The notes: generated by a model not told the origin, from the sequence alone. DNA of 64,000 nucleotides from Methylocapsa sp. S129 (GCF_009765995.1 NZ_LMUI01000020.1:124001-188000), one strand, 5' to 3'; numbered from the stretch's first letter, positions 1-11,511 are shown. Translations and numbers: made by a program.

Positions 1-227
1 CCGGCGATATCGACGAAGGTGAGTCGTGTCGGGATAATCTCCTTCGAGCCCGCGATTTCGGCGAGGGTCGCCAGCCGCGCATCCGGCACCGCGACATCGC
101 CGACATTGGGCTCAATGGTGCAGAAGGGATAATTGGCCGCCTGCGCCGCCGCCGTCTGCGTCAGCGCATTGAAAAGCGTCGACTTGCCCACATTGGGAAG
201 GCCAACAATGCCGCATTTGAAGCCCAT
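1..227 (-). CDS. ychF: Redox-regulated GTPase/ATPase YchF (OLA1 family), N-terminal part
   Basis: The reverse strand begins [19 protein letters not shown], with the G1/P-loop GLPNVGKS at residues 9-16, followed by the conserved [12 protein letters not shown] stretch and a DxxG-type region (FVDIAG) at the window edge. This is the signature opening of YchF/OLA1, an Obg-related nucleotidase that binds ribosomes and prefers ATP. Only about 75 codons are inside the window; the remainder runs off the left end. The gene diverges from rplY. In many alphaproteobacteria ychF lies near rplY-pth, which supports the assignment. Confidence 0.93.
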   Translation of the reverse strand, partial: MGFKCGIVGLPNVGKSTLFNALTQTAAAQAANYPFCTIEPNVGDVAVPDARLATLAEIAGSKEIIPTRLTFVDIA

Positions 228-478
228 AGCCGGGTGCTCTTGAAGGTTGTGCCGCGTTCAGGCCGCGCTATGCGGGGCGGCGGCGAAAAAGGCAAGGGGA
301 GGGCGCGCGAGCCGCCGCCGCGCCCGTCATCATGGCCGATTGGCCGTGCTGTCCTACATAAGTCCGGCTCAGCCAAAACTTGCGCCCCAGCGTCTCGCCC
401 TCTATAAGCCGCAGCCTCGCGCCCAATCCGACACCCCTGGAGGCAGGGCGCGGTCAACTCTAAAAAGGAATGTTCGAC

Positions 479-1213
479 ATGGCAGCGACGAAGCAACTCG
501 CGGCCGTGGCGCGCAACGGGATCGGCAAGGGGGCCGCCCGTTCTGTTCGCCGCGAAGGCCGCGTACCCGGTGTAATCTATGGCGGCGGCGAGGCGCCCGA
601 GCCGATCTCGGTCGACTATAAGGACCTCAACAAACTAGTCTATGCCGGCCATTTTCTGACGACGATTTTCGAACTTGACCTCGCGGGCCGCAAGGAGCGT
701 GTTCTGCCGCGCGACTATCAGCTTGACGTCGTCAGCGACAGGCCGCTGCATGTCGATTTTCTGCGGCTCAAGGCCGGTTCGCGCGTGCGTATCCAGACGC
801 CCGTCCATGTCATCAATCAGGATCAGTCGCCCGGCATAAAGAAGGGCGGCGCCGTCAATCTGGTGCTGCATTCGCTTGAGCTTTGGGCGCCGGCGGATGC
901 GATTCCCGATTCCGTCACGATCAGTCTGGCTGGTCTCGATTTTCACGATTCGGTGCATATTTCGACGGTCAAGCTCCCCGAGGGTTGCAAGCCGGTCAAC
1001 ACCAAGACCGACCTGACGGTCGTCACGATCGTGCCGCCGACCGTTTACCAGGACGATACGCCGGCGCCGGTCGCCGCCGTCACCTCGGGTGCGCCCGCAG
1101 CGGGAGCCGCCGCGCCTGCCGCTGGCGCTGCGCCTGCCAAGGGCGCCGCCGCTGCTGCGCCCGCTAAGGGAGCCGCGGCCGCGCCGGCCAAGGCGCCCGC
1201 CGCCAAGAAATAA
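479..1213 (+). CDS. rplY: 50S ribosomal protein L25/general stress protein Ctc
   Basis: The product is a 244-aa long-form L25 (Ctc type) that binds 5S rRNA. The N-terminal beta-barrel carries RNGIGKGAARSVRREGRVPGV and VIYGGGEAPEPI, and a second domain of about 90 residues follows (DFLRLKAGSRVRIQTPVHV). The last 40-50 residues are an Ala/Pro/Lys-rich tail built of AAPAKGA-like repeats, common in alphaproteobacterial homologues. I chose the ATG at 479 over the in-frame ATG at 470 because AAGGA at 465-469 lies 9 nt before 479 but almost touches 470. A terminator-like hairpin follows at 1243, and pth is 76 bp downstream. Confidence 0.95.
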   Translation: MAATKQLAAVARNGIGKGAARSVRREGRVPGVIYGGGEAPEPISVDYKDLNKLVYAGHFLTTIFELDLAGRKERVLPRDYQLDVVSDRPLHVDFLRLKAGSRVRIQTPVHVINQDQSPGIKKGGAVNLVLHSLELWAPADAIPDSVTISLAGLDFHDSVHISTVKLPEGCKPVNTKTDLTVVTIVPPTVYQDDTPAPVAAVTSGAPAAGAAAPAAGAAPAKGAAAAAPAKGAAAAPAKAPAAKK

Positions 1214-1242
1214 GGGCGGCTTTAACTCGCCCTTCCTTTCAA

Positions 1243-1275
1243 GGCCCGTCCGCCCTCAAGCGGGCGGGCCTTTTC
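1243..1275 (+). terminator. Rho-independent terminator after rplY
   Basis: A GC-rich stem of about 11 bp (GGCCCGTCCGC paired with GCGGGCGGGCC, one G-T pair) is followed by TTTTCT. It lies between rplY and pth. It may only partly uncouple the two genes, because pth starts 15 nt after the T run. Confidence 0.7.
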
Positions 1276-1289
1276 TCTAAAGGCCGCCC

Positions 1290-1889
1290 ATGCTGCTTAT
1301 CGCAGGCCTCGGCAATCCCGGCGCGCGCTACGCCCGTAACCGTCATAATATCGGCTTCATGGCGATCGAGGCGATCGCCGCCGAGCATCGCATCGGCCCG
1401 TTCAGAGCACGCTTTCAAGGCGCGGTCGCCGAAGGGTTGATCGGCTCGGAGCGCGTTGCGCTGCTCGCGCCGCAGACCTTCATGAATGAATCGGGCCGCA
1501 GCGTCGGCGAAGCCATGCGCTTTCACAAAATCGGCCTCGATGCGGTCGTCATCTTGCATGACGAACTCGATCTCGCGCCCGCCAAGGTTCGTGTGAAGGT
1601 CGGCGGCGGCAATGCCGGCCACAATGGCTTGCGCTCGATCAGCGCCCATATCGGCAATGATTACAAACGCGTTCGTCTCGGCATCGGCCATCCCGGCGAC
1701 AAGGCGCTCGTCTATCAATTCGTCCTGAGCGATTTCGGCAAGGCCGAGATGGCCTGGGTCGGCGCTGTTTGCGATTCCGTGGCGCGTTTCGCGCCATTGC
1801 TCGCCCAGGGGCAGGATGCGAGCTTCCAGAACAAGGTCCATCTCGCCGTCGACGCGGTAGGTTTTGGCGACAAGAAGGACGAGGCCTGA
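1290..1889 (+). CDS. pth: Peptidyl-tRNA hydrolase
   Basis: This 199-aa protein has the length of bacterial Pth, which recycles peptidyl-tRNA released from stalled ribosomes by cleaving the ester bond. Visible motifs are the opening [18 protein letters not shown] with catalytic His19, FMNESG with Asn66, and HDELDLAP with Asp91, followed by the [13 protein letters not shown] substrate loop. It lies downstream of rplY, an arrangement conserved in many bacteria. The ATG at 1290 aligns with the start of the beta-strand seen in family members. Confidence 0.96.
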   Translation: MLLIAGLGNPGARYARNRHNIGFMAIEAIAAEHRIGPFRARFQGAVAEGLIGSERVALLAPQTFMNESGRSVGEAMRFHKIGLDAVVILHDELDLAPAKVRVKVGGGNAGHNGLRSISAHIGNDYKRVRLGIGHPGDKALVYQFVLSDFGKAEMAWVGAVCDSVARFAPLLAQGQDASFQNKVHLAVDAVGFGDKKDEA

Positions 1890-1978
1890 CGGTCGGATCG
1901 TTTTGAACAGCGCTGCTTGGCGCCGCCCACGGTTCGTGCTTTTTACCCGCTTGCCTCACGCCTCAACCGGATGATCCC

Positions 1979-2608
1979 ATGCCGACCGCAGACCGCCTCC
2001 TCGTTCTCGTGCGCCACGGCCAGAGCGACTGGAACCTCAAGAACCTGTTCACAGGATGGAAGGATCCCGATCTTTCTCCCAAGGGCGTCGAGGAGGCGAC
2101 AGCGGCGGGGCAAAGGCTGAAAGCGCAAGGACTCTCGTTCGATCTCGCCTTCACTTCGGCGCTCATCCGCGCGCAAAATACGCTGAAACTCGTGCTCGGC
2201 GAGCTTGGTCAGCCGAATCTTGCGACCACCGCCGATCAGGCTCTGAACGAGCGCGATTACGGCGATCTGTCCGGCCTCAACAAGGACGATGCGCGCAAAC
2301 GCTGGGGGGAGGAACAGGTGCACATCTGGCGGCGTAGCTATGACGTCGCGCCGCCAGCGGGCGAGAGCCTCAAGGACACGGTCGCGCGCGTGCTGCCCTA
2401 TTATTGCCAGCACATCCTGCCGCCCGTGCTGGATGGCCGACGCGTTCTCGTCGCCGCTCATGGCAACAGCCTGCGCGCGTTGGTGATGGTGCTCGACCGG
2501 TTGACGCCGAAGACGATTCCCTCGATGGAGCTCGATACCGGCGTGCCGCTGGTCTATCGGCTGAAAGCCGATTCGACGGTGGAATCGAAAGTCGTGCTCG
2601 GGGCGTGA
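1979..2608 (+). CDS. gpmA: 2,3-bisphosphoglycerate-dependent phosphoglycerate mutase
   Basis: This 209-aa histidine phosphatase superfamily protein begins [19 protein letters not shown], with the phospho-accepting His at residue 13. Further motifs are [15 protein letters not shown] (substrate loop), [11 protein letters not shown] (proton-donor Glu), and the second catalytic His in [12 protein letters not shown]. These match cofactor-dependent GpmA, which interconverts 3- and 2-phosphoglycerate in glycolysis/gluconeogenesis. The length is typical of the shorter alphaproteobacterial form. The stop codon overlaps the GTG start of alkB, so the two are probably translationally coupled. Confidence 0.95.
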   Translation: MPTADRLLVLVRHGQSDWNLKNLFTGWKDPDLSPKGVEEATAAGQRLKAQGLSFDLAFTSALIRAQNTLKLVLGELGQPNLATTADQALNERDYGDLSGLNKDDARKRWGEEQVHIWRRSYDVAPPAGESLKDTVARVLPYYCQHILPPVLDGRRVLVAAHGNSLRALVMVLDRLTPKTIPSMELDTGVPLVYRLKADSTVESKVVLGA

Positions 2609-3240
2609 AGGAAGCCGTGCCCGCTTCCATCGAGATTGTTCCGGGCATCGCTCATTATCCCGGTTATCTCGATCGGGCCGCTCAGGAGGCCTTGCGCGAC
2701 GCGTTGCGGGAAATCGTGCGCGCCGCCCCTTTGTTTCAGCCGCGCACGCCACGCACCGGCAAGGCGTTTTCGGTGCGCATGACCAATTGTGGACCGCTGG
2801 GTTGGGTTTCCGACGTCGCCGGCTATCGCTATCAGCCCCATCATCCCGACACCGGCGCGCCTTGGCCCGATATGCCGGAGATCGTCGTGCAGGCCTGGGC
2901 GGAATTGGCGGCTGACGCACCGCGGCCGGAGGCGTGTCTTGTCAATTTCTACGACCAGGGCGCGCGCATGGGGCTACATCAAGATCGCGACGAGCAGGAT
3001 CTGTCCGCGCCTGTGCTCTCGTTGTCGCTCGGCGATTCCTGCCTCTTTCGGGTTGGCGGAATCCAGCGCGCCGCGCCGACGCGCTCGTTCCGTCTGCAAT
3101 CAGGCGACGCGCTGACGTTGGCCGGCCCCGCGCGCCTTGCTTTTCACGGCGTCGATCGGATCATGCCAGGCACATCGACGCTTCTGACGCCAGGCGGGAG
3201 AATCAATCTGACGCTGCGGCGGGTGACGCGGATTGGCTAA
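2605..3240 (+). CDS. alkB: Alpha-ketoglutarate-dependent DNA dealkylase AlkB
   Basis: This 211-aa Fe(II)/2-oxoglutarate dioxygenase removes 1-methyladenine and 3-methylcytosine lesions oxidatively. The HxD iron motif is in GLHQDRDE, the distal iron His in LAFHGVDR, and the 2-oxoglutarate-binding arginines in RINLTLRR at the C-terminus. The nucleotide-recognition lid includes [13 protein letters not shown] and [11 protein letters not shown]. The start is taken as the GTG at 2605, which overlaps the gpmA stop as GTGA and begins the AlkB alignment; no later ATG would leave an intact domain. A longer reading frame upstream is only gpmA in another frame. Confidence 0.9.
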   Translation: MKEAVPASIEIVPGIAHYPGYLDRAAQEALRDALREIVRAAPLFQPRTPRTGKAFSVRMTNCGPLGWVSDVAGYRYQPHHPDTGAPWPDMPEIVVQAWAELAADAPRPEACLVNFYDQGARMGLHQDRDEQDLSAPVLSLSLGDSCLFRVGGIQRAAPTRSFRLQSGDALTLAGPARLAFHGVDRIMPGTSTLLTPGGRINLTLRRVTRIG

Positions 3241-3362
3241 GACGTCGGCGGTCTCCGGGAGGCAAAAAAACATCGTGGCATAAACGCCCAAAGCCTACCC
3301 CTGACGGCATTTAGCCGCCCGGGTTCGACAAAAAGCCGGCCTATCGACGTTCCGCATAGCCA

Positions 3363-3391
3363 TTACAAATGACAAAATATGTCACTATAAA
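3363..3391 (+). promoter_or_regulatory. Possible mdh promoter with an inverted repeat in the spacer
   Basis: The 379-bp gap between alkB and mdh has no credible gene and is AT-rich around 3360-3450. TTACAA (3363-3368) and TATAAA (3386-3391) are separated by 17 bp. Inside the spacer is the inverted repeat TGACA-AAATA-TGTCA (3370-3384), a plausible operator for a dimeric regulator. A start near 3398 would leave a leader of about 220 nt before mdh. The -35 match is weak, so this is tentative. Confidence 0.3.
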
Positions 3392-3529
3392 GATCAATTT
3401 TATGTGCTGCTGGGGAGTGTATGATTTGCGCATTGATGATCTAACCGGCTGATATTAGGTTGAACTCTCGAATGACGAAGCAAGCTCCAGGGCGAAAGCG
3501 CCGGCTTCTTGATCGAAAGTCCGACTTGA

Positions 3530-4585
<1,056 letters not shown>

Positions 4586-4643
4586 ACGCCGGCAGCCCAA
4601 GGCAAAGCCGGCGACGTAAATCCTTCCCACCCGAGCGCTTCTC

Positions 4644-5855
4644 ATGAACATCCATGAATATCAGGCCAAAGCGGTCTTGCGCGAGTTTGGCGCGCCGCTC
4701 TCCAAGGGTAAGCCAGCCTTCACCCCTGACGAGGCGGTCGCCGCCGCCAATGAGCTTGGCGGCTCGCTCTGGGTGGTCAAGAGCCAGATTCATGCGGGCG
4801 GGCGCGGCAAGGGTCGCTTTAAGGAAGCCTCGGCGGGCGAAAAAGGCGGCGTGCGCCTCGCTCGTTCGATCGACGAGGTCAAGAGCTTCGCCAAGGAAAT
4901 GCTCGGCGCGACGCTGGTGACGGTGCAAACCGGTCCGGCGGGCAAACAGGTCAATCGCCTCTATATCGAAGAAGGCGCCGCGATCGATAAGGAGTTCTAT
5001 CTCTCAGCCTTGGTCGACCGGGTCACGGCGCGCGTCGCCTTCGTGCTGTCTACCGAAGGCGGCGTCAATATCGAGGACGTCGCGCATCACACGCCGGAGA
5101 AGATACATTCCTTCTCGATCGATCCGGCGACCGGCGCGATGCCCCATCACGGGCGTGCGGCGGCGCGGGCTCTGGGCCTGACCGGTGATCTCGCCAAACA
5201 GACGGAAAAGCTGATCGCGCAGCTCTATGGCGCCTTCATCGCCAAGGACATGGCGATGTTGGAAATCAATCCGCTGATCGTCACGGCGCAGGGCCAGCTC
5301 AAGGTGCTCGACGCCAAGGTCTCGTTCGACGACAATTCGCTCTACCGTCATCCCGACATCGTCGCGCTGCGCGATGAAAGCGAGGAGGACGCCAAGGAGA
5401 TCGAGGCGTCCAAGCACGAACTCAATTACATCACGCTCGACGGTTCGATCGGCTGCATGGTTAATGGCGCCGGCCTCGCCATGGCGACGATGGACATCAT
5501 CAAGCTCTACGGCGAAAGCCCCGCGAACTTTCTCGACGTCGGCGGCGGCGCCTCCAAGGATCGTGTGACGGCGGCGTTCAAGATCATCACCGCCGATCCG
5601 CATGTGAAGGGCATTCTGATCAATATTTTCGGCGGCATCATGAAATGCGACGTGATCGCCGAAGGCGTGATCGCGGCGGTCAAGGAAGTCGGCCTGCAAG
5701 TCCCGTTGGTCGTGCGGCTGGAGGGCACCAATGTCGAGCTCGGCAAGAAGATCATCCGCGAATCCGGACTGAACGTCATCTCGGCTGATGATCTCGACGA
5801 CGCTGCGCAGAAGATTGTGAAAGCGGTTCAGGCCGCTCGTAAGGGAGCGGCCTGA
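4644..5855 (+). CDS. sucC: Succinyl-CoA synthetase (ADP-forming), beta subunit
   Basis: This 403-aa ATP-grasp subunit begins [19 protein letters not shown], the canonical SucC opening. Other landmarks are [15 protein letters not shown] (nucleotide binding), LEINPLIVT (metal-binding Glu/Asn) and the C-terminal CoA-ligase flavodoxin-like region with FLDVGGGAS and [15 protein letters not shown]. With SucD it makes ATP or GTP from succinyl-CoA. Its TGA shares a base with the ATG of sucD (TGATG), so subunit synthesis is coupled. It lies 58 bp behind mdh. Confidence 0.97.
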   Translation: MNIHEYQAKAVLREFGAPLSKGKPAFTPDEAVAAANELGGSLWVVKSQIHAGGRGKGRFKEASAGEKGGVRLARSIDEVKSFAKEMLGATLVTVQTGPAGKQVNRLYIEEGAAIDKEFYLSALVDRVTARVAFVLSTEGGVNIEDVAHHTPEKIHSFSIDPATGAMPHHGRAAARALGLTGDLAKQTEKLIAQLYGAFIAKDMAMLEINPLIVTAQGQLKVLDAKVSFDDNSLYRHPDIVALRDESEEDAKEIEASKHELNYITLDGSIGCMVNGAGLAMATMDIIKLYGESPANFLDVGGGASKDRVTAAFKIITADPHVKGILINIFGGIMKCDVIAEGVIAAVKEVGLQVPLVVRLEGTNVELGKKIIRESGLNVISADDLDDAAQKIVKAVQAARKGAA

Positions 5856-6742
5856 TGTCCGTTTTGATCGACAAGAACACTCGCGTCCTTACGCAAGGCT
5901 TCACCGGCAAGAATGGCACGTTCCATTCCGAACAGGCGCTTGCCTATGGCACGAAAGTCGTCGGCGGCACGTCGCCAGGCAAAGGCGGCTCGACGCATCT
6001 TGGCCTGCCGGTTTTCGACACCGTCGCCGAAGCGCGGGAGAAAACGGGCGCCGACGCTTCTGTTATTTATGTGCCCCCGCCCGGCGCGGCGGACGCAATC
6101 TGCGAGGCGATATCGGCCGAAATCCCGCTAATCGTTTGCATCACCGAGGGTATTCCGGTCCTTGACATGGTGAAGGTCAAGCGCGCCCTGCAGGGATCGA
6201 AATCGATCCTCGTTGGCCCCAATTGTCCCGGCGTCATGACGGCGGGCGAATGCAAGATCGGCATCATGCCCGGTAATATTTTCAAGCGCGGCAATGTCGG
6301 CATTGTCTCGCGCTCGGGCACGCTTACCTATGAAGCAGTGTTTCAGACGACTCAGGAAGGCCTCGGGCAGACGACGGCGGTAGGCATCGGGGGCGATCCC
6401 GTCAAGGGTATGGAATTCATCGATGCGCTGGCGCTGTTTCTCGCCGATCCCGAGACAAAGTCGATTGTCATGATCGGCGAAATCGGCGGCCAGGCGGAAG
6501 AAGACGCCGCGCAATTCCTGAAGGATGAGGCAAAACGCGGCCGCGCCAAACCAATCGTCGGCTTCATCGCCGGGCGCACGGCCCCTCCGGGACGCCGGAT
6601 GGGTCATGCCGGCGCCATAATTTCGGGCGGTAAGGGCGGCGCCGAAGATAAGATCGCGGCGATGGAAAGCGCCGGCATTCGCGTTTCCCCCTCGCCGGCG
6701 CGGTTGGGCAAAACGCTCGTCGATTTGTTGAACGGCAAATGA
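5855..6742 (+). CDS. sucD: Succinyl-CoA synthetase (ADP-forming), alpha subunit
   Basis: This 295-aa subunit has an N-terminal CoA-binding Rossmann fold ([20 protein letters not shown]) and the segment [20 protein letters not shown]. The phosphohistidine loop is [16 protein letters not shown], about residue 247, and the power helix is [11 protein letters not shown]. It forms the alpha-beta enzyme with SucC; the genes overlap by one base. sucA follows after 45 bp. Confidence 0.97.
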   Translation: MSVLIDKNTRVLTQGFTGKNGTFHSEQALAYGTKVVGGTSPGKGGSTHLGLPVFDTVAEAREKTGADASVIYVPPPGAADAICEAISAEIPLIVCITEGIPVLDMVKVKRALQGSKSILVGPNCPGVMTAGECKIGIMPGNIFKRGNVGIVSRSGTLTYEAVFQTTQEGLGQTTAVGIGGDPVKGMEFIDALALFLADPETKSIVMIGEIGGQAEEDAAQFLKDEAKRGRAKPIVGFIAGRTAPPGRRMGHAGAIISGGKGGAEDKIAAMESAGIRVSPSPARLGKTLVDLLNGK

Positions 6743-6787
6743 TCGGGCGGCCGACAAGGCCGCGACGAAGGATCGGATAATTCTGCG

Positions 6788-9754
6788 ATGACCAGGCAAG
6801 ATTTCAATCAGGCGTTGTTGCAAACCTCGTTCCTCTATGGCGCTAATTCGGCCTATATCGAGGAACTCCAGGCCAAATACGAAAAGGATCCGGCCTCGGT
6901 CGAGCCAGACTGGCGCGACTTTTTCGCGGCCCTTGGCGACGATCCCGCCAGCGTCGAAAAGACAGCGCAAGGCGCGTCATGGAAAAAGGCCAACTGGCCG
7001 CTGACGCCCAAGGGCGATCTCATTTCCGCGCTCGACGGCGACTGGCCGGCGGCCGAAAAGATTATTGGCGAGAAGTTGCGCGCCAAAGCGCCGTCGACGG
7101 CCGGCGAAGACGCTCTGTCTGAGGCCGACCTGCAGCGCGCCACGCGCGAGAGCGTGCGCGCGCTGATGATGATCCGCGCCTTCCGCATGCGCGGTCATTT
7201 GCACGCCAACCTCGATCCGCTCGGCCTTGAGGCGCAAAAGGATCACGAGGAGTTGCATCCTTCGAACTATGGCTTTGCCGAAGCCGACTATGGCCGCAAG
7301 ATTTTCATCGACAATGTGCTGGGGCTCGAATACGCGACGATCCCGGAAATGCTTGCCATTCTGCGCCGCACTTATTGCGGGACGATTGGCTATGAGTTCA
7401 TGCACATTTCCGATCCCGCCGAGAAGGCCTGGATGCAGGAGCGCATCGAGGGGCCGGACAAGGAGATTACCTTCACCAGGGAAGGCAAGCGCGCCATCCT
7501 TAACAAGCTCGTCGAAGCGGAAGGTTTCGAGAAATTCTTTGACATAAAATATACCGGCGCCAAGCGTTTCGGCCTCGACGGCGCCGAGGCGATGATTCCC
7601 GCGCTCGAGCAGATCATCAAGCGCGGCGGTGCGCTGGGCCTCAAGGAAATCGCTTTTGGCATGGCCCATCGCGGGCGTCTCAATGTGCTCAGCCAGGTGA
7701 TGGGCAAGCCTCACCGCGTAATCTTCCACGAATTCAAGGGCGGATCGGCTTCCCCCGACGAAGTCGACGGCTCAGGCGACGTCAAATATCATCTGGGCGC
7801 CTCGTCGGATCGCGAGTTCGACGGCAACAAGGTGCATTTGTCGCTGACGGCCAATCCGTCGCATCTCGAAATCGTCGATCCCGTCGTGCTCGGCAAAGTG
7901 CGCGCCAAGCAGGACCAACTCAACGATTACATCGAGCGCGTGAAAGTCCTGCCCTTGCTGATCCATGGCGACGCGGCTTTCGCGGGTCAGGGCGTCGTCG
8001 CCGAATGTTTTGGCCTCTCGGGCCTGCGCGGCCACCGTACCGGCGGCTCGGTCCATTTCATTGTCAACAATCAGATCGGCTTCACCACCTATCCCCGCTA
8101 TTCTAGATCCTCGCCCTATCCTTCCGATGTCGCCAAACTCGTCGAGGCGCCGATTTTCCACGTCAACGGCGACGATCCCGAAGCGGTCGTCCATTGCGCC
8201 AAAATCGCGATCGAATACCGGCAGAAATTCCATAAGCCTGTCGTCATCGACATGTTCTGCTATCGGCGCTTTGGCCATAATGAAGGCGACGAGCCGGGCT
8301 TCACGCAACCACTGATGTATCGGATCATCCGCTCACATCCGACGACTCTCGAGATATACGCGAAAAAGCTGATTGGCGAAGGGCTCGTCACCGAAGGCGA
8401 AGTCGACAAATTGCGCGGCGATTGGCGCCATCGGCTGGAGGCGGAACTTGAAGCCGGTCAGGGCTACAAGGCCAATAAGGCCGATTGGCTCGACGGGCGC
8501 TGGGCCGGCCTCAAGGCGGCGCAGGACATGATCGACGACGACCGGCGCGGTCTTACCGGCGTCGACATCGAGAAGATCAAGCAGATCGCGGTGCGCATCA
8601 CGACGACGCCGGCGGGCTTCAGCGTCCACAAGACGATCCAGCGCTTTCTCGACAATCGCCGTCAAGCGATCGAGACGGGCGAGGGCCTCGATTGGGCGAC
8701 GGGCGAGGCGCTCGCCTTCGGCTGTCTGCTTGACGAGGGCTATCCCGTCCGCCTGTCGGGCCAGGACAGCGAGCGTGGCACATTCTCGCAGCGCCATTCC
8801 GTCCTGATCGATCAGCAGACGGAAGCGCGCTACATCCCGCTCAATCATATTCGCGACGGTCAGGGCCGCTTCGAAGTCATCAATTCGATGCTTTCGGAAG
8901 AAGCCGTGCTCGGCTTCGAATATGGATATTCGCTGGCCGAGCCGAAGGCTTTGACTCTGTGGGAAGCGCAGTTCGGCGACTTCGCCAATGGCGCGCAAGT
9001 CGTCTTCGATCAGTTCATCTCGTCGGGCGAGCGCAAATGGTTGCGCATGTCCGGCCTCGTCTGTCTGCTGCCGCATGGTTATGAAGGGCAGGGCCCCGAG
9101 CATTCCTCGGCTAGACTTGAGCGCTTTCTGCAAATGTGCGCCGAGGACAATATGCAGGTGGTCAATTGTACGACGCCCGCCAATTATTTTCATGTGCTGC
9201 GCCGGCAGTTGAAGCGCGAAATCCGCAAACCGCTGATTGTGATGACGCCCAAATCGCTGCTGCGCCATAAACGCGCGGTGTCGATGACGAGCGAAATCGC
9301 CGCCGGCACGTCGTTCCATCGTCTGCTTTGGGATGGCGCGGAATCGCATAAGGGCGAGAAGATCAAGCTCGCCAAAGACGAGAAAATCCGGCGCGTCGTG
9401 CTGTGCTCCGGTAAGGTTTATTACGACCTCTATGAGGATCGCGAGAAGCGCGGCGTCGACGATGTCTATCTTCTGCGCGTCGAGCAAATCTATCCCTTCC
9501 CATTGAAAGCCCTGGTCAAGGAATTGTCGCGCTTCAAAAAGGCCGAGATTGTCTGGTGCCAGGAAGAGCCCAAGAACATGGGCTCGTGGAGTTTCGTCGA
9601 GCCCTATCTCGAATGGGTGTTGGGACAGGTCGGCGGCAAATCGAAACGCGCGCGCTATGCTGGACGTCCCGCTTCCGCCGCGACAGCGACCGGCCTCATG
9701 TCCAAGCATCTGGCGCAGCTGAAGGCCTTCCTCGACGAATGTTTCGCTGAGTGA
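6788..9754 (+). CDS. sucA: 2-oxoglutarate dehydrogenase E1 component
   Basis: The product is a 988-aa thiamine-diphosphate-dependent E1 that decarboxylates 2-oxoglutarate and succinylates the lipoyl group of SucB. The N-terminal E2-binding helix appears as LYGANSAYIEELQAKYEKDP. The ThDP domain has GMAHRGRLNVL, HGDAAFAGQGVVAE and RRFGHNEGDEP, and the pyrimidine-binding domain has GQDSERGTFSQRHSVL. C-terminal landmarks include EEPKNMGSWSFVEPYLE. Length and order match alphaproteobacterial SucA. It lies between sucD and sucB in the same direction, consistent with one operon. Confidence 0.97.
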   Translation: MTRQDFNQALLQTSFLYGANSAYIEELQAKYEKDPASVEPDWRDFFAALGDDPASVEKTAQGASWKKANWPLTPKGDLISALDGDWPAAEKIIGEKLRAKAPSTAGEDALSEADLQRATRESVRALMMIRAFRMRGHLHANLDPLGLEAQKDHEELHPSNYGFAEADYGRKIFIDNVLGLEYATIPEMLAILRRTYCGTIGYEFMHISDPAEKAWMQERIEGPDKEITFTREGKRAILNKLVEAEGFEKFFDIKYTGAKRFGLDGAEAMIPALEQIIKRGGALGLKEIAFGMAHRGRLNVLSQVMGKPHRVIFHEFKGGSASPDEVDGSGDVKYHLGASSDREFDGNKVHLSLTANPSHLEIVDPVVLGKVRAKQDQLNDYIERVKVLPLLIHGDAAFAGQGVVAECFGLSGLRGHRTGGSVHFIVNNQIGFTTYPRYSRSSPYPSDVAKLVEAPIFHVNGDDPEAVVHCAKIAIEYRQKFHKPVVIDMFCYRRFGHNEGDEPGFTQPLMYRIIRSHPTTLEIYAKKLIGEGLVTEGEVDKLRGDWRHRLEAELEAGQGYKANKADWLDGRWAGLKAAQDMIDDDRRGLTGVDIEKIKQIAVRITTTPAGFSVHKTIQRFLDNRRQAIETGEGLDWATGEALAFGCLLDEGYPVRLSGQDSERGTFSQRHSVLIDQQTEARYIPLNHIRDGQGRFEVINSMLSEEAVLGFEYGYSLAEPKALTLWEAQFGDFANGAQVVFDQFISSGERKWLRMSGLVCLLPHGYEGQGPEHSSARLERFLQMCAEDNMQVVNCTTPANYFHVLRRQLKREIRKPLIVMTPKSLLRHKRAVSMTSEIAAGTSFHRLLWDGAESHKGEKIKLAKDEKIRRVVLCSGKVYYDLYEDREKRGVDDVYLLRVEQIYPFPLKALVKELSRFKKAEIVWCQEEPKNMGSWSFVEPYLEWVLGQVGGKSKRARYAGRPASAATATGLMSKHLAQLKAFLDECFAE

Positions 9755-9830
9755 GGATTTTCCAGGAACGAACTGCCTTGTCGGCGATCTAACCTTCCAA
9801 CAGGAGCCGCTTGGCGGCTAAAGTGATGAA

Positions 9831-11081
9831 ATGGCGACTGAAATCCGCGTTCCGACCCTTGGCGAATCGATCACCGAGGCGACCGTCGGCAAATGGTTCA
9901 AAAAGGCCGGCGATGCGATCAAGGCCGATGAACCGCTCGTCGAACTCGAGACGGATAAGGTGACGCTGGAGGTCAATGCGCCGGCATCGGGCGTCCTCTC
10001 CGAAATTGCCGTGCCGACCGGCGAGACGGTCGCAGTCGGCGCTTTGCTTGGTATGGTCGGAGCGTCGGGCGCCGCCCCGGCGCCGAAGCCCGCTGCGGCT
10101 GCGCCCAAGGACGTCAATGGCGTTGCGCCCAAGGATGTGAACGGCGTCGCGCCCAAAGCGCCAGCGCCTGTCGCGACGGCGATGCCGCCCGCGCCCTCCG
10201 CCGCCAAAATCGCCGCCGAACAAGGCGTCGATCTTAGCGCGGTCGCCGGCAGCGGTAAACGCGGGCAAGTCCTCAAAGGCGATGTGCTCGCCGCGCTCGC
10301 CAGTTCCGCGCCGGCCGTCCCCATAGCGGCGCCAGCGGCTCCCGCACCTATCGCGGCGCGTGCGTCGATTCCCGACGACGCCGCGCGCGAAGAGCGCGTG
10401 CGCTTGACCAAATTGCGACAGACCATCGCTCGTCGCCTCAAGGAGGCGCAGAACAACGCCGCCATGTTGACGACCTTCAACGAGGTCGACATGAGCGAAG
10501 TGATGGCCTTGCGCGCAAAATACAAAGAGGTCTTCGAGAAGAAGCACGGCGCCAAGCTCGGCTTCATGGGCTTCTTCGTGAAGGCCTGCGTCCAGGCGCT
10601 CAAGGACGTCCCCGCCGTCAATGCGGAGATCGACGGCGCCGATCTTGTGTTCAAGAATTATTATCACCTCGGCATTGCAGTTGGCACGGACAAAGGACTC
10701 GTCGTGCCGGTCGTTCGCGACGCCGACCGCCTCGGCATAGCGGGAATCGAAAAGGCGATTGCCGACTTCGGCAAGCGCGCACGCGACGGCCAGCTCAAGA
10801 TCGACGAATTGCAAGGCGGCACTTTCACGATCACCAATGGCGGCATCTATGGCTCGTTGATGTCGACGCCGATCCTGAACGCGCCGCAGTCGGGCATCCT
10901 AGGCATGCATAAAATTCAAGAGCGGCCCATGGTCGTCAATGGCAAGATCGAGGCGCGGCCGATGATGTATCTCGCGCTGTCTTACGATCACCGGGTCGTT
11001 GACGGCAAGGAGGCTGTGACCTTCCTGGTTCGCGTCAAGGAAGCGCTCGAAGACCCCGCTCGGCTCGTGTTAGACTTATAG
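9831..11081 (+). CDS. sucB: 2-oxoglutarate dehydrogenase E2 (dihydrolipoamide succinyltransferase)
   Basis: The protein is 416 aa. An N-terminal lipoyl domain carries the modified Lys43 in [10 protein letters not shown], followed by an Ala/Pro-rich linker, a peripheral subunit-binding domain ([30 protein letters not shown]) and the catalytic acyltransferase domain. The active site is [13 protein letters not shown] near the C-terminus. The linker contains a small tandem repeat in which GVAPKDVN occurs twice; flexible linkers tolerate such expansions. It transfers the succinyl group from SucA to CoA, and Lpd encoded downstream reoxidises the lipoamide. Confidence 0.97.
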   Translation: MATEIRVPTLGESITEATVGKWFKKAGDAIKADEPLVELETDKVTLEVNAPASGVLSEIAVPTGETVAVGALLGMVGASGAAPAPKPAAAAPKDVNGVAPKDVNGVAPKAPAPVATAMPPAPSAAKIAAEQGVDLSAVAGSGKRGQVLKGDVLAALASSAPAVPIAAPAAPAPIAARASIPDDAAREERVRLTKLRQTIARRLKEAQNNAAMLTTFNEVDMSEVMALRAKYKEVFEKKHGAKLGFMGFFVKACVQALKDVPAVNAEIDGADLVFKNYYHLGIAVGTDKGLVVPVVRDADRLGIAGIEKAIADFGKRARDGQLKIDELQGGTFTITNGGIYGSLMSTPILNAPQSGILGMHKIQERPMVVNGKIEARPMMYLALSYDHRVVDGKEAVTFLVRVKEALEDPARLVLDL

Positions 11082-11121
11082 AGCGCCGTCGCAATGGCGT
11101 CCGACAAGGAGGGGGAACGTC

Positions 11122-11511
11122 ATGTCTTCGATTGAACTGATCTGCCTGGAACTCAGCGTTCTGCTTTTCATCGCGCATGTCGTTTGTCAGGCCGTCCTCG
11201 CACAGGGTGAGTTCGGCCAGCCGTTTCTCTTCAGCCCGCGCGACAATCCGCCTGCGCCCACTGGCGTCGCGATCGGCCGGGCGACACGCGCCCTTGCCAA
11301 TTTTGTCGAAAATTATGGCGCTTTCGTCGCCATGGATCTGGCGCTGATTGTCACCGGACATACCGGCGGCTGGGGCGCGGTCGTTTGGATCGCCGCACGC
11401 ATCGTCTACCTCCCGCTCTACCTTGTCGGCATTCCAGTCGTGCGCACTTTGTGCTGGACCGTCTCGATTATCGGTCTTCTCATGATGGTCGCGCGGCTCG
11501 CATTTTCATAA
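11122..11511 (+). CDS. MAPEG-family membrane protein
   Basis: This 129-aa protein has about four hydrophobic segments and the MAPEG-like pattern ATRALANFVENYGAFVA ... RIVYLPLYLVGIPVVRTLCW. MAPEG members include glutathione-dependent membrane enzymes, but many short bacterial copies have no assigned substrate. A strong ribosome binding site (AAGGAGG) lies before the ATG. It sits between sucB and lpd in the TCA operon, an insertion also seen in some other Rhizobiales. I infer it is co-transcribed, but nothing shows a role in the dehydrogenase complex. Confidence 0.75.
   Translation: MSSIELICLELSVLLFIAHVVCQAVLAQGEFGQPFLFSPRDNPPAPTGVAIGRATRALANFVENYGAFVAMDLALIVTGHTGGWGAVVWIAARIVYLPLYLVGIPVVRTLCWTVSIIGLLMMVARLAFS

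Noticed and set aside
8333-9709. 458-codon leftward frame opposite sucA
   Set aside because: SucA motifs are continuous on the other strand; the antisense product has no recognisable features.
10085-10160. Possible CRISPR-like short repeats
   Set aside because: Only two copies of an eight-residue linker repeat in SucB with no spacers. No CRISPR array was seen anywhere in the window.
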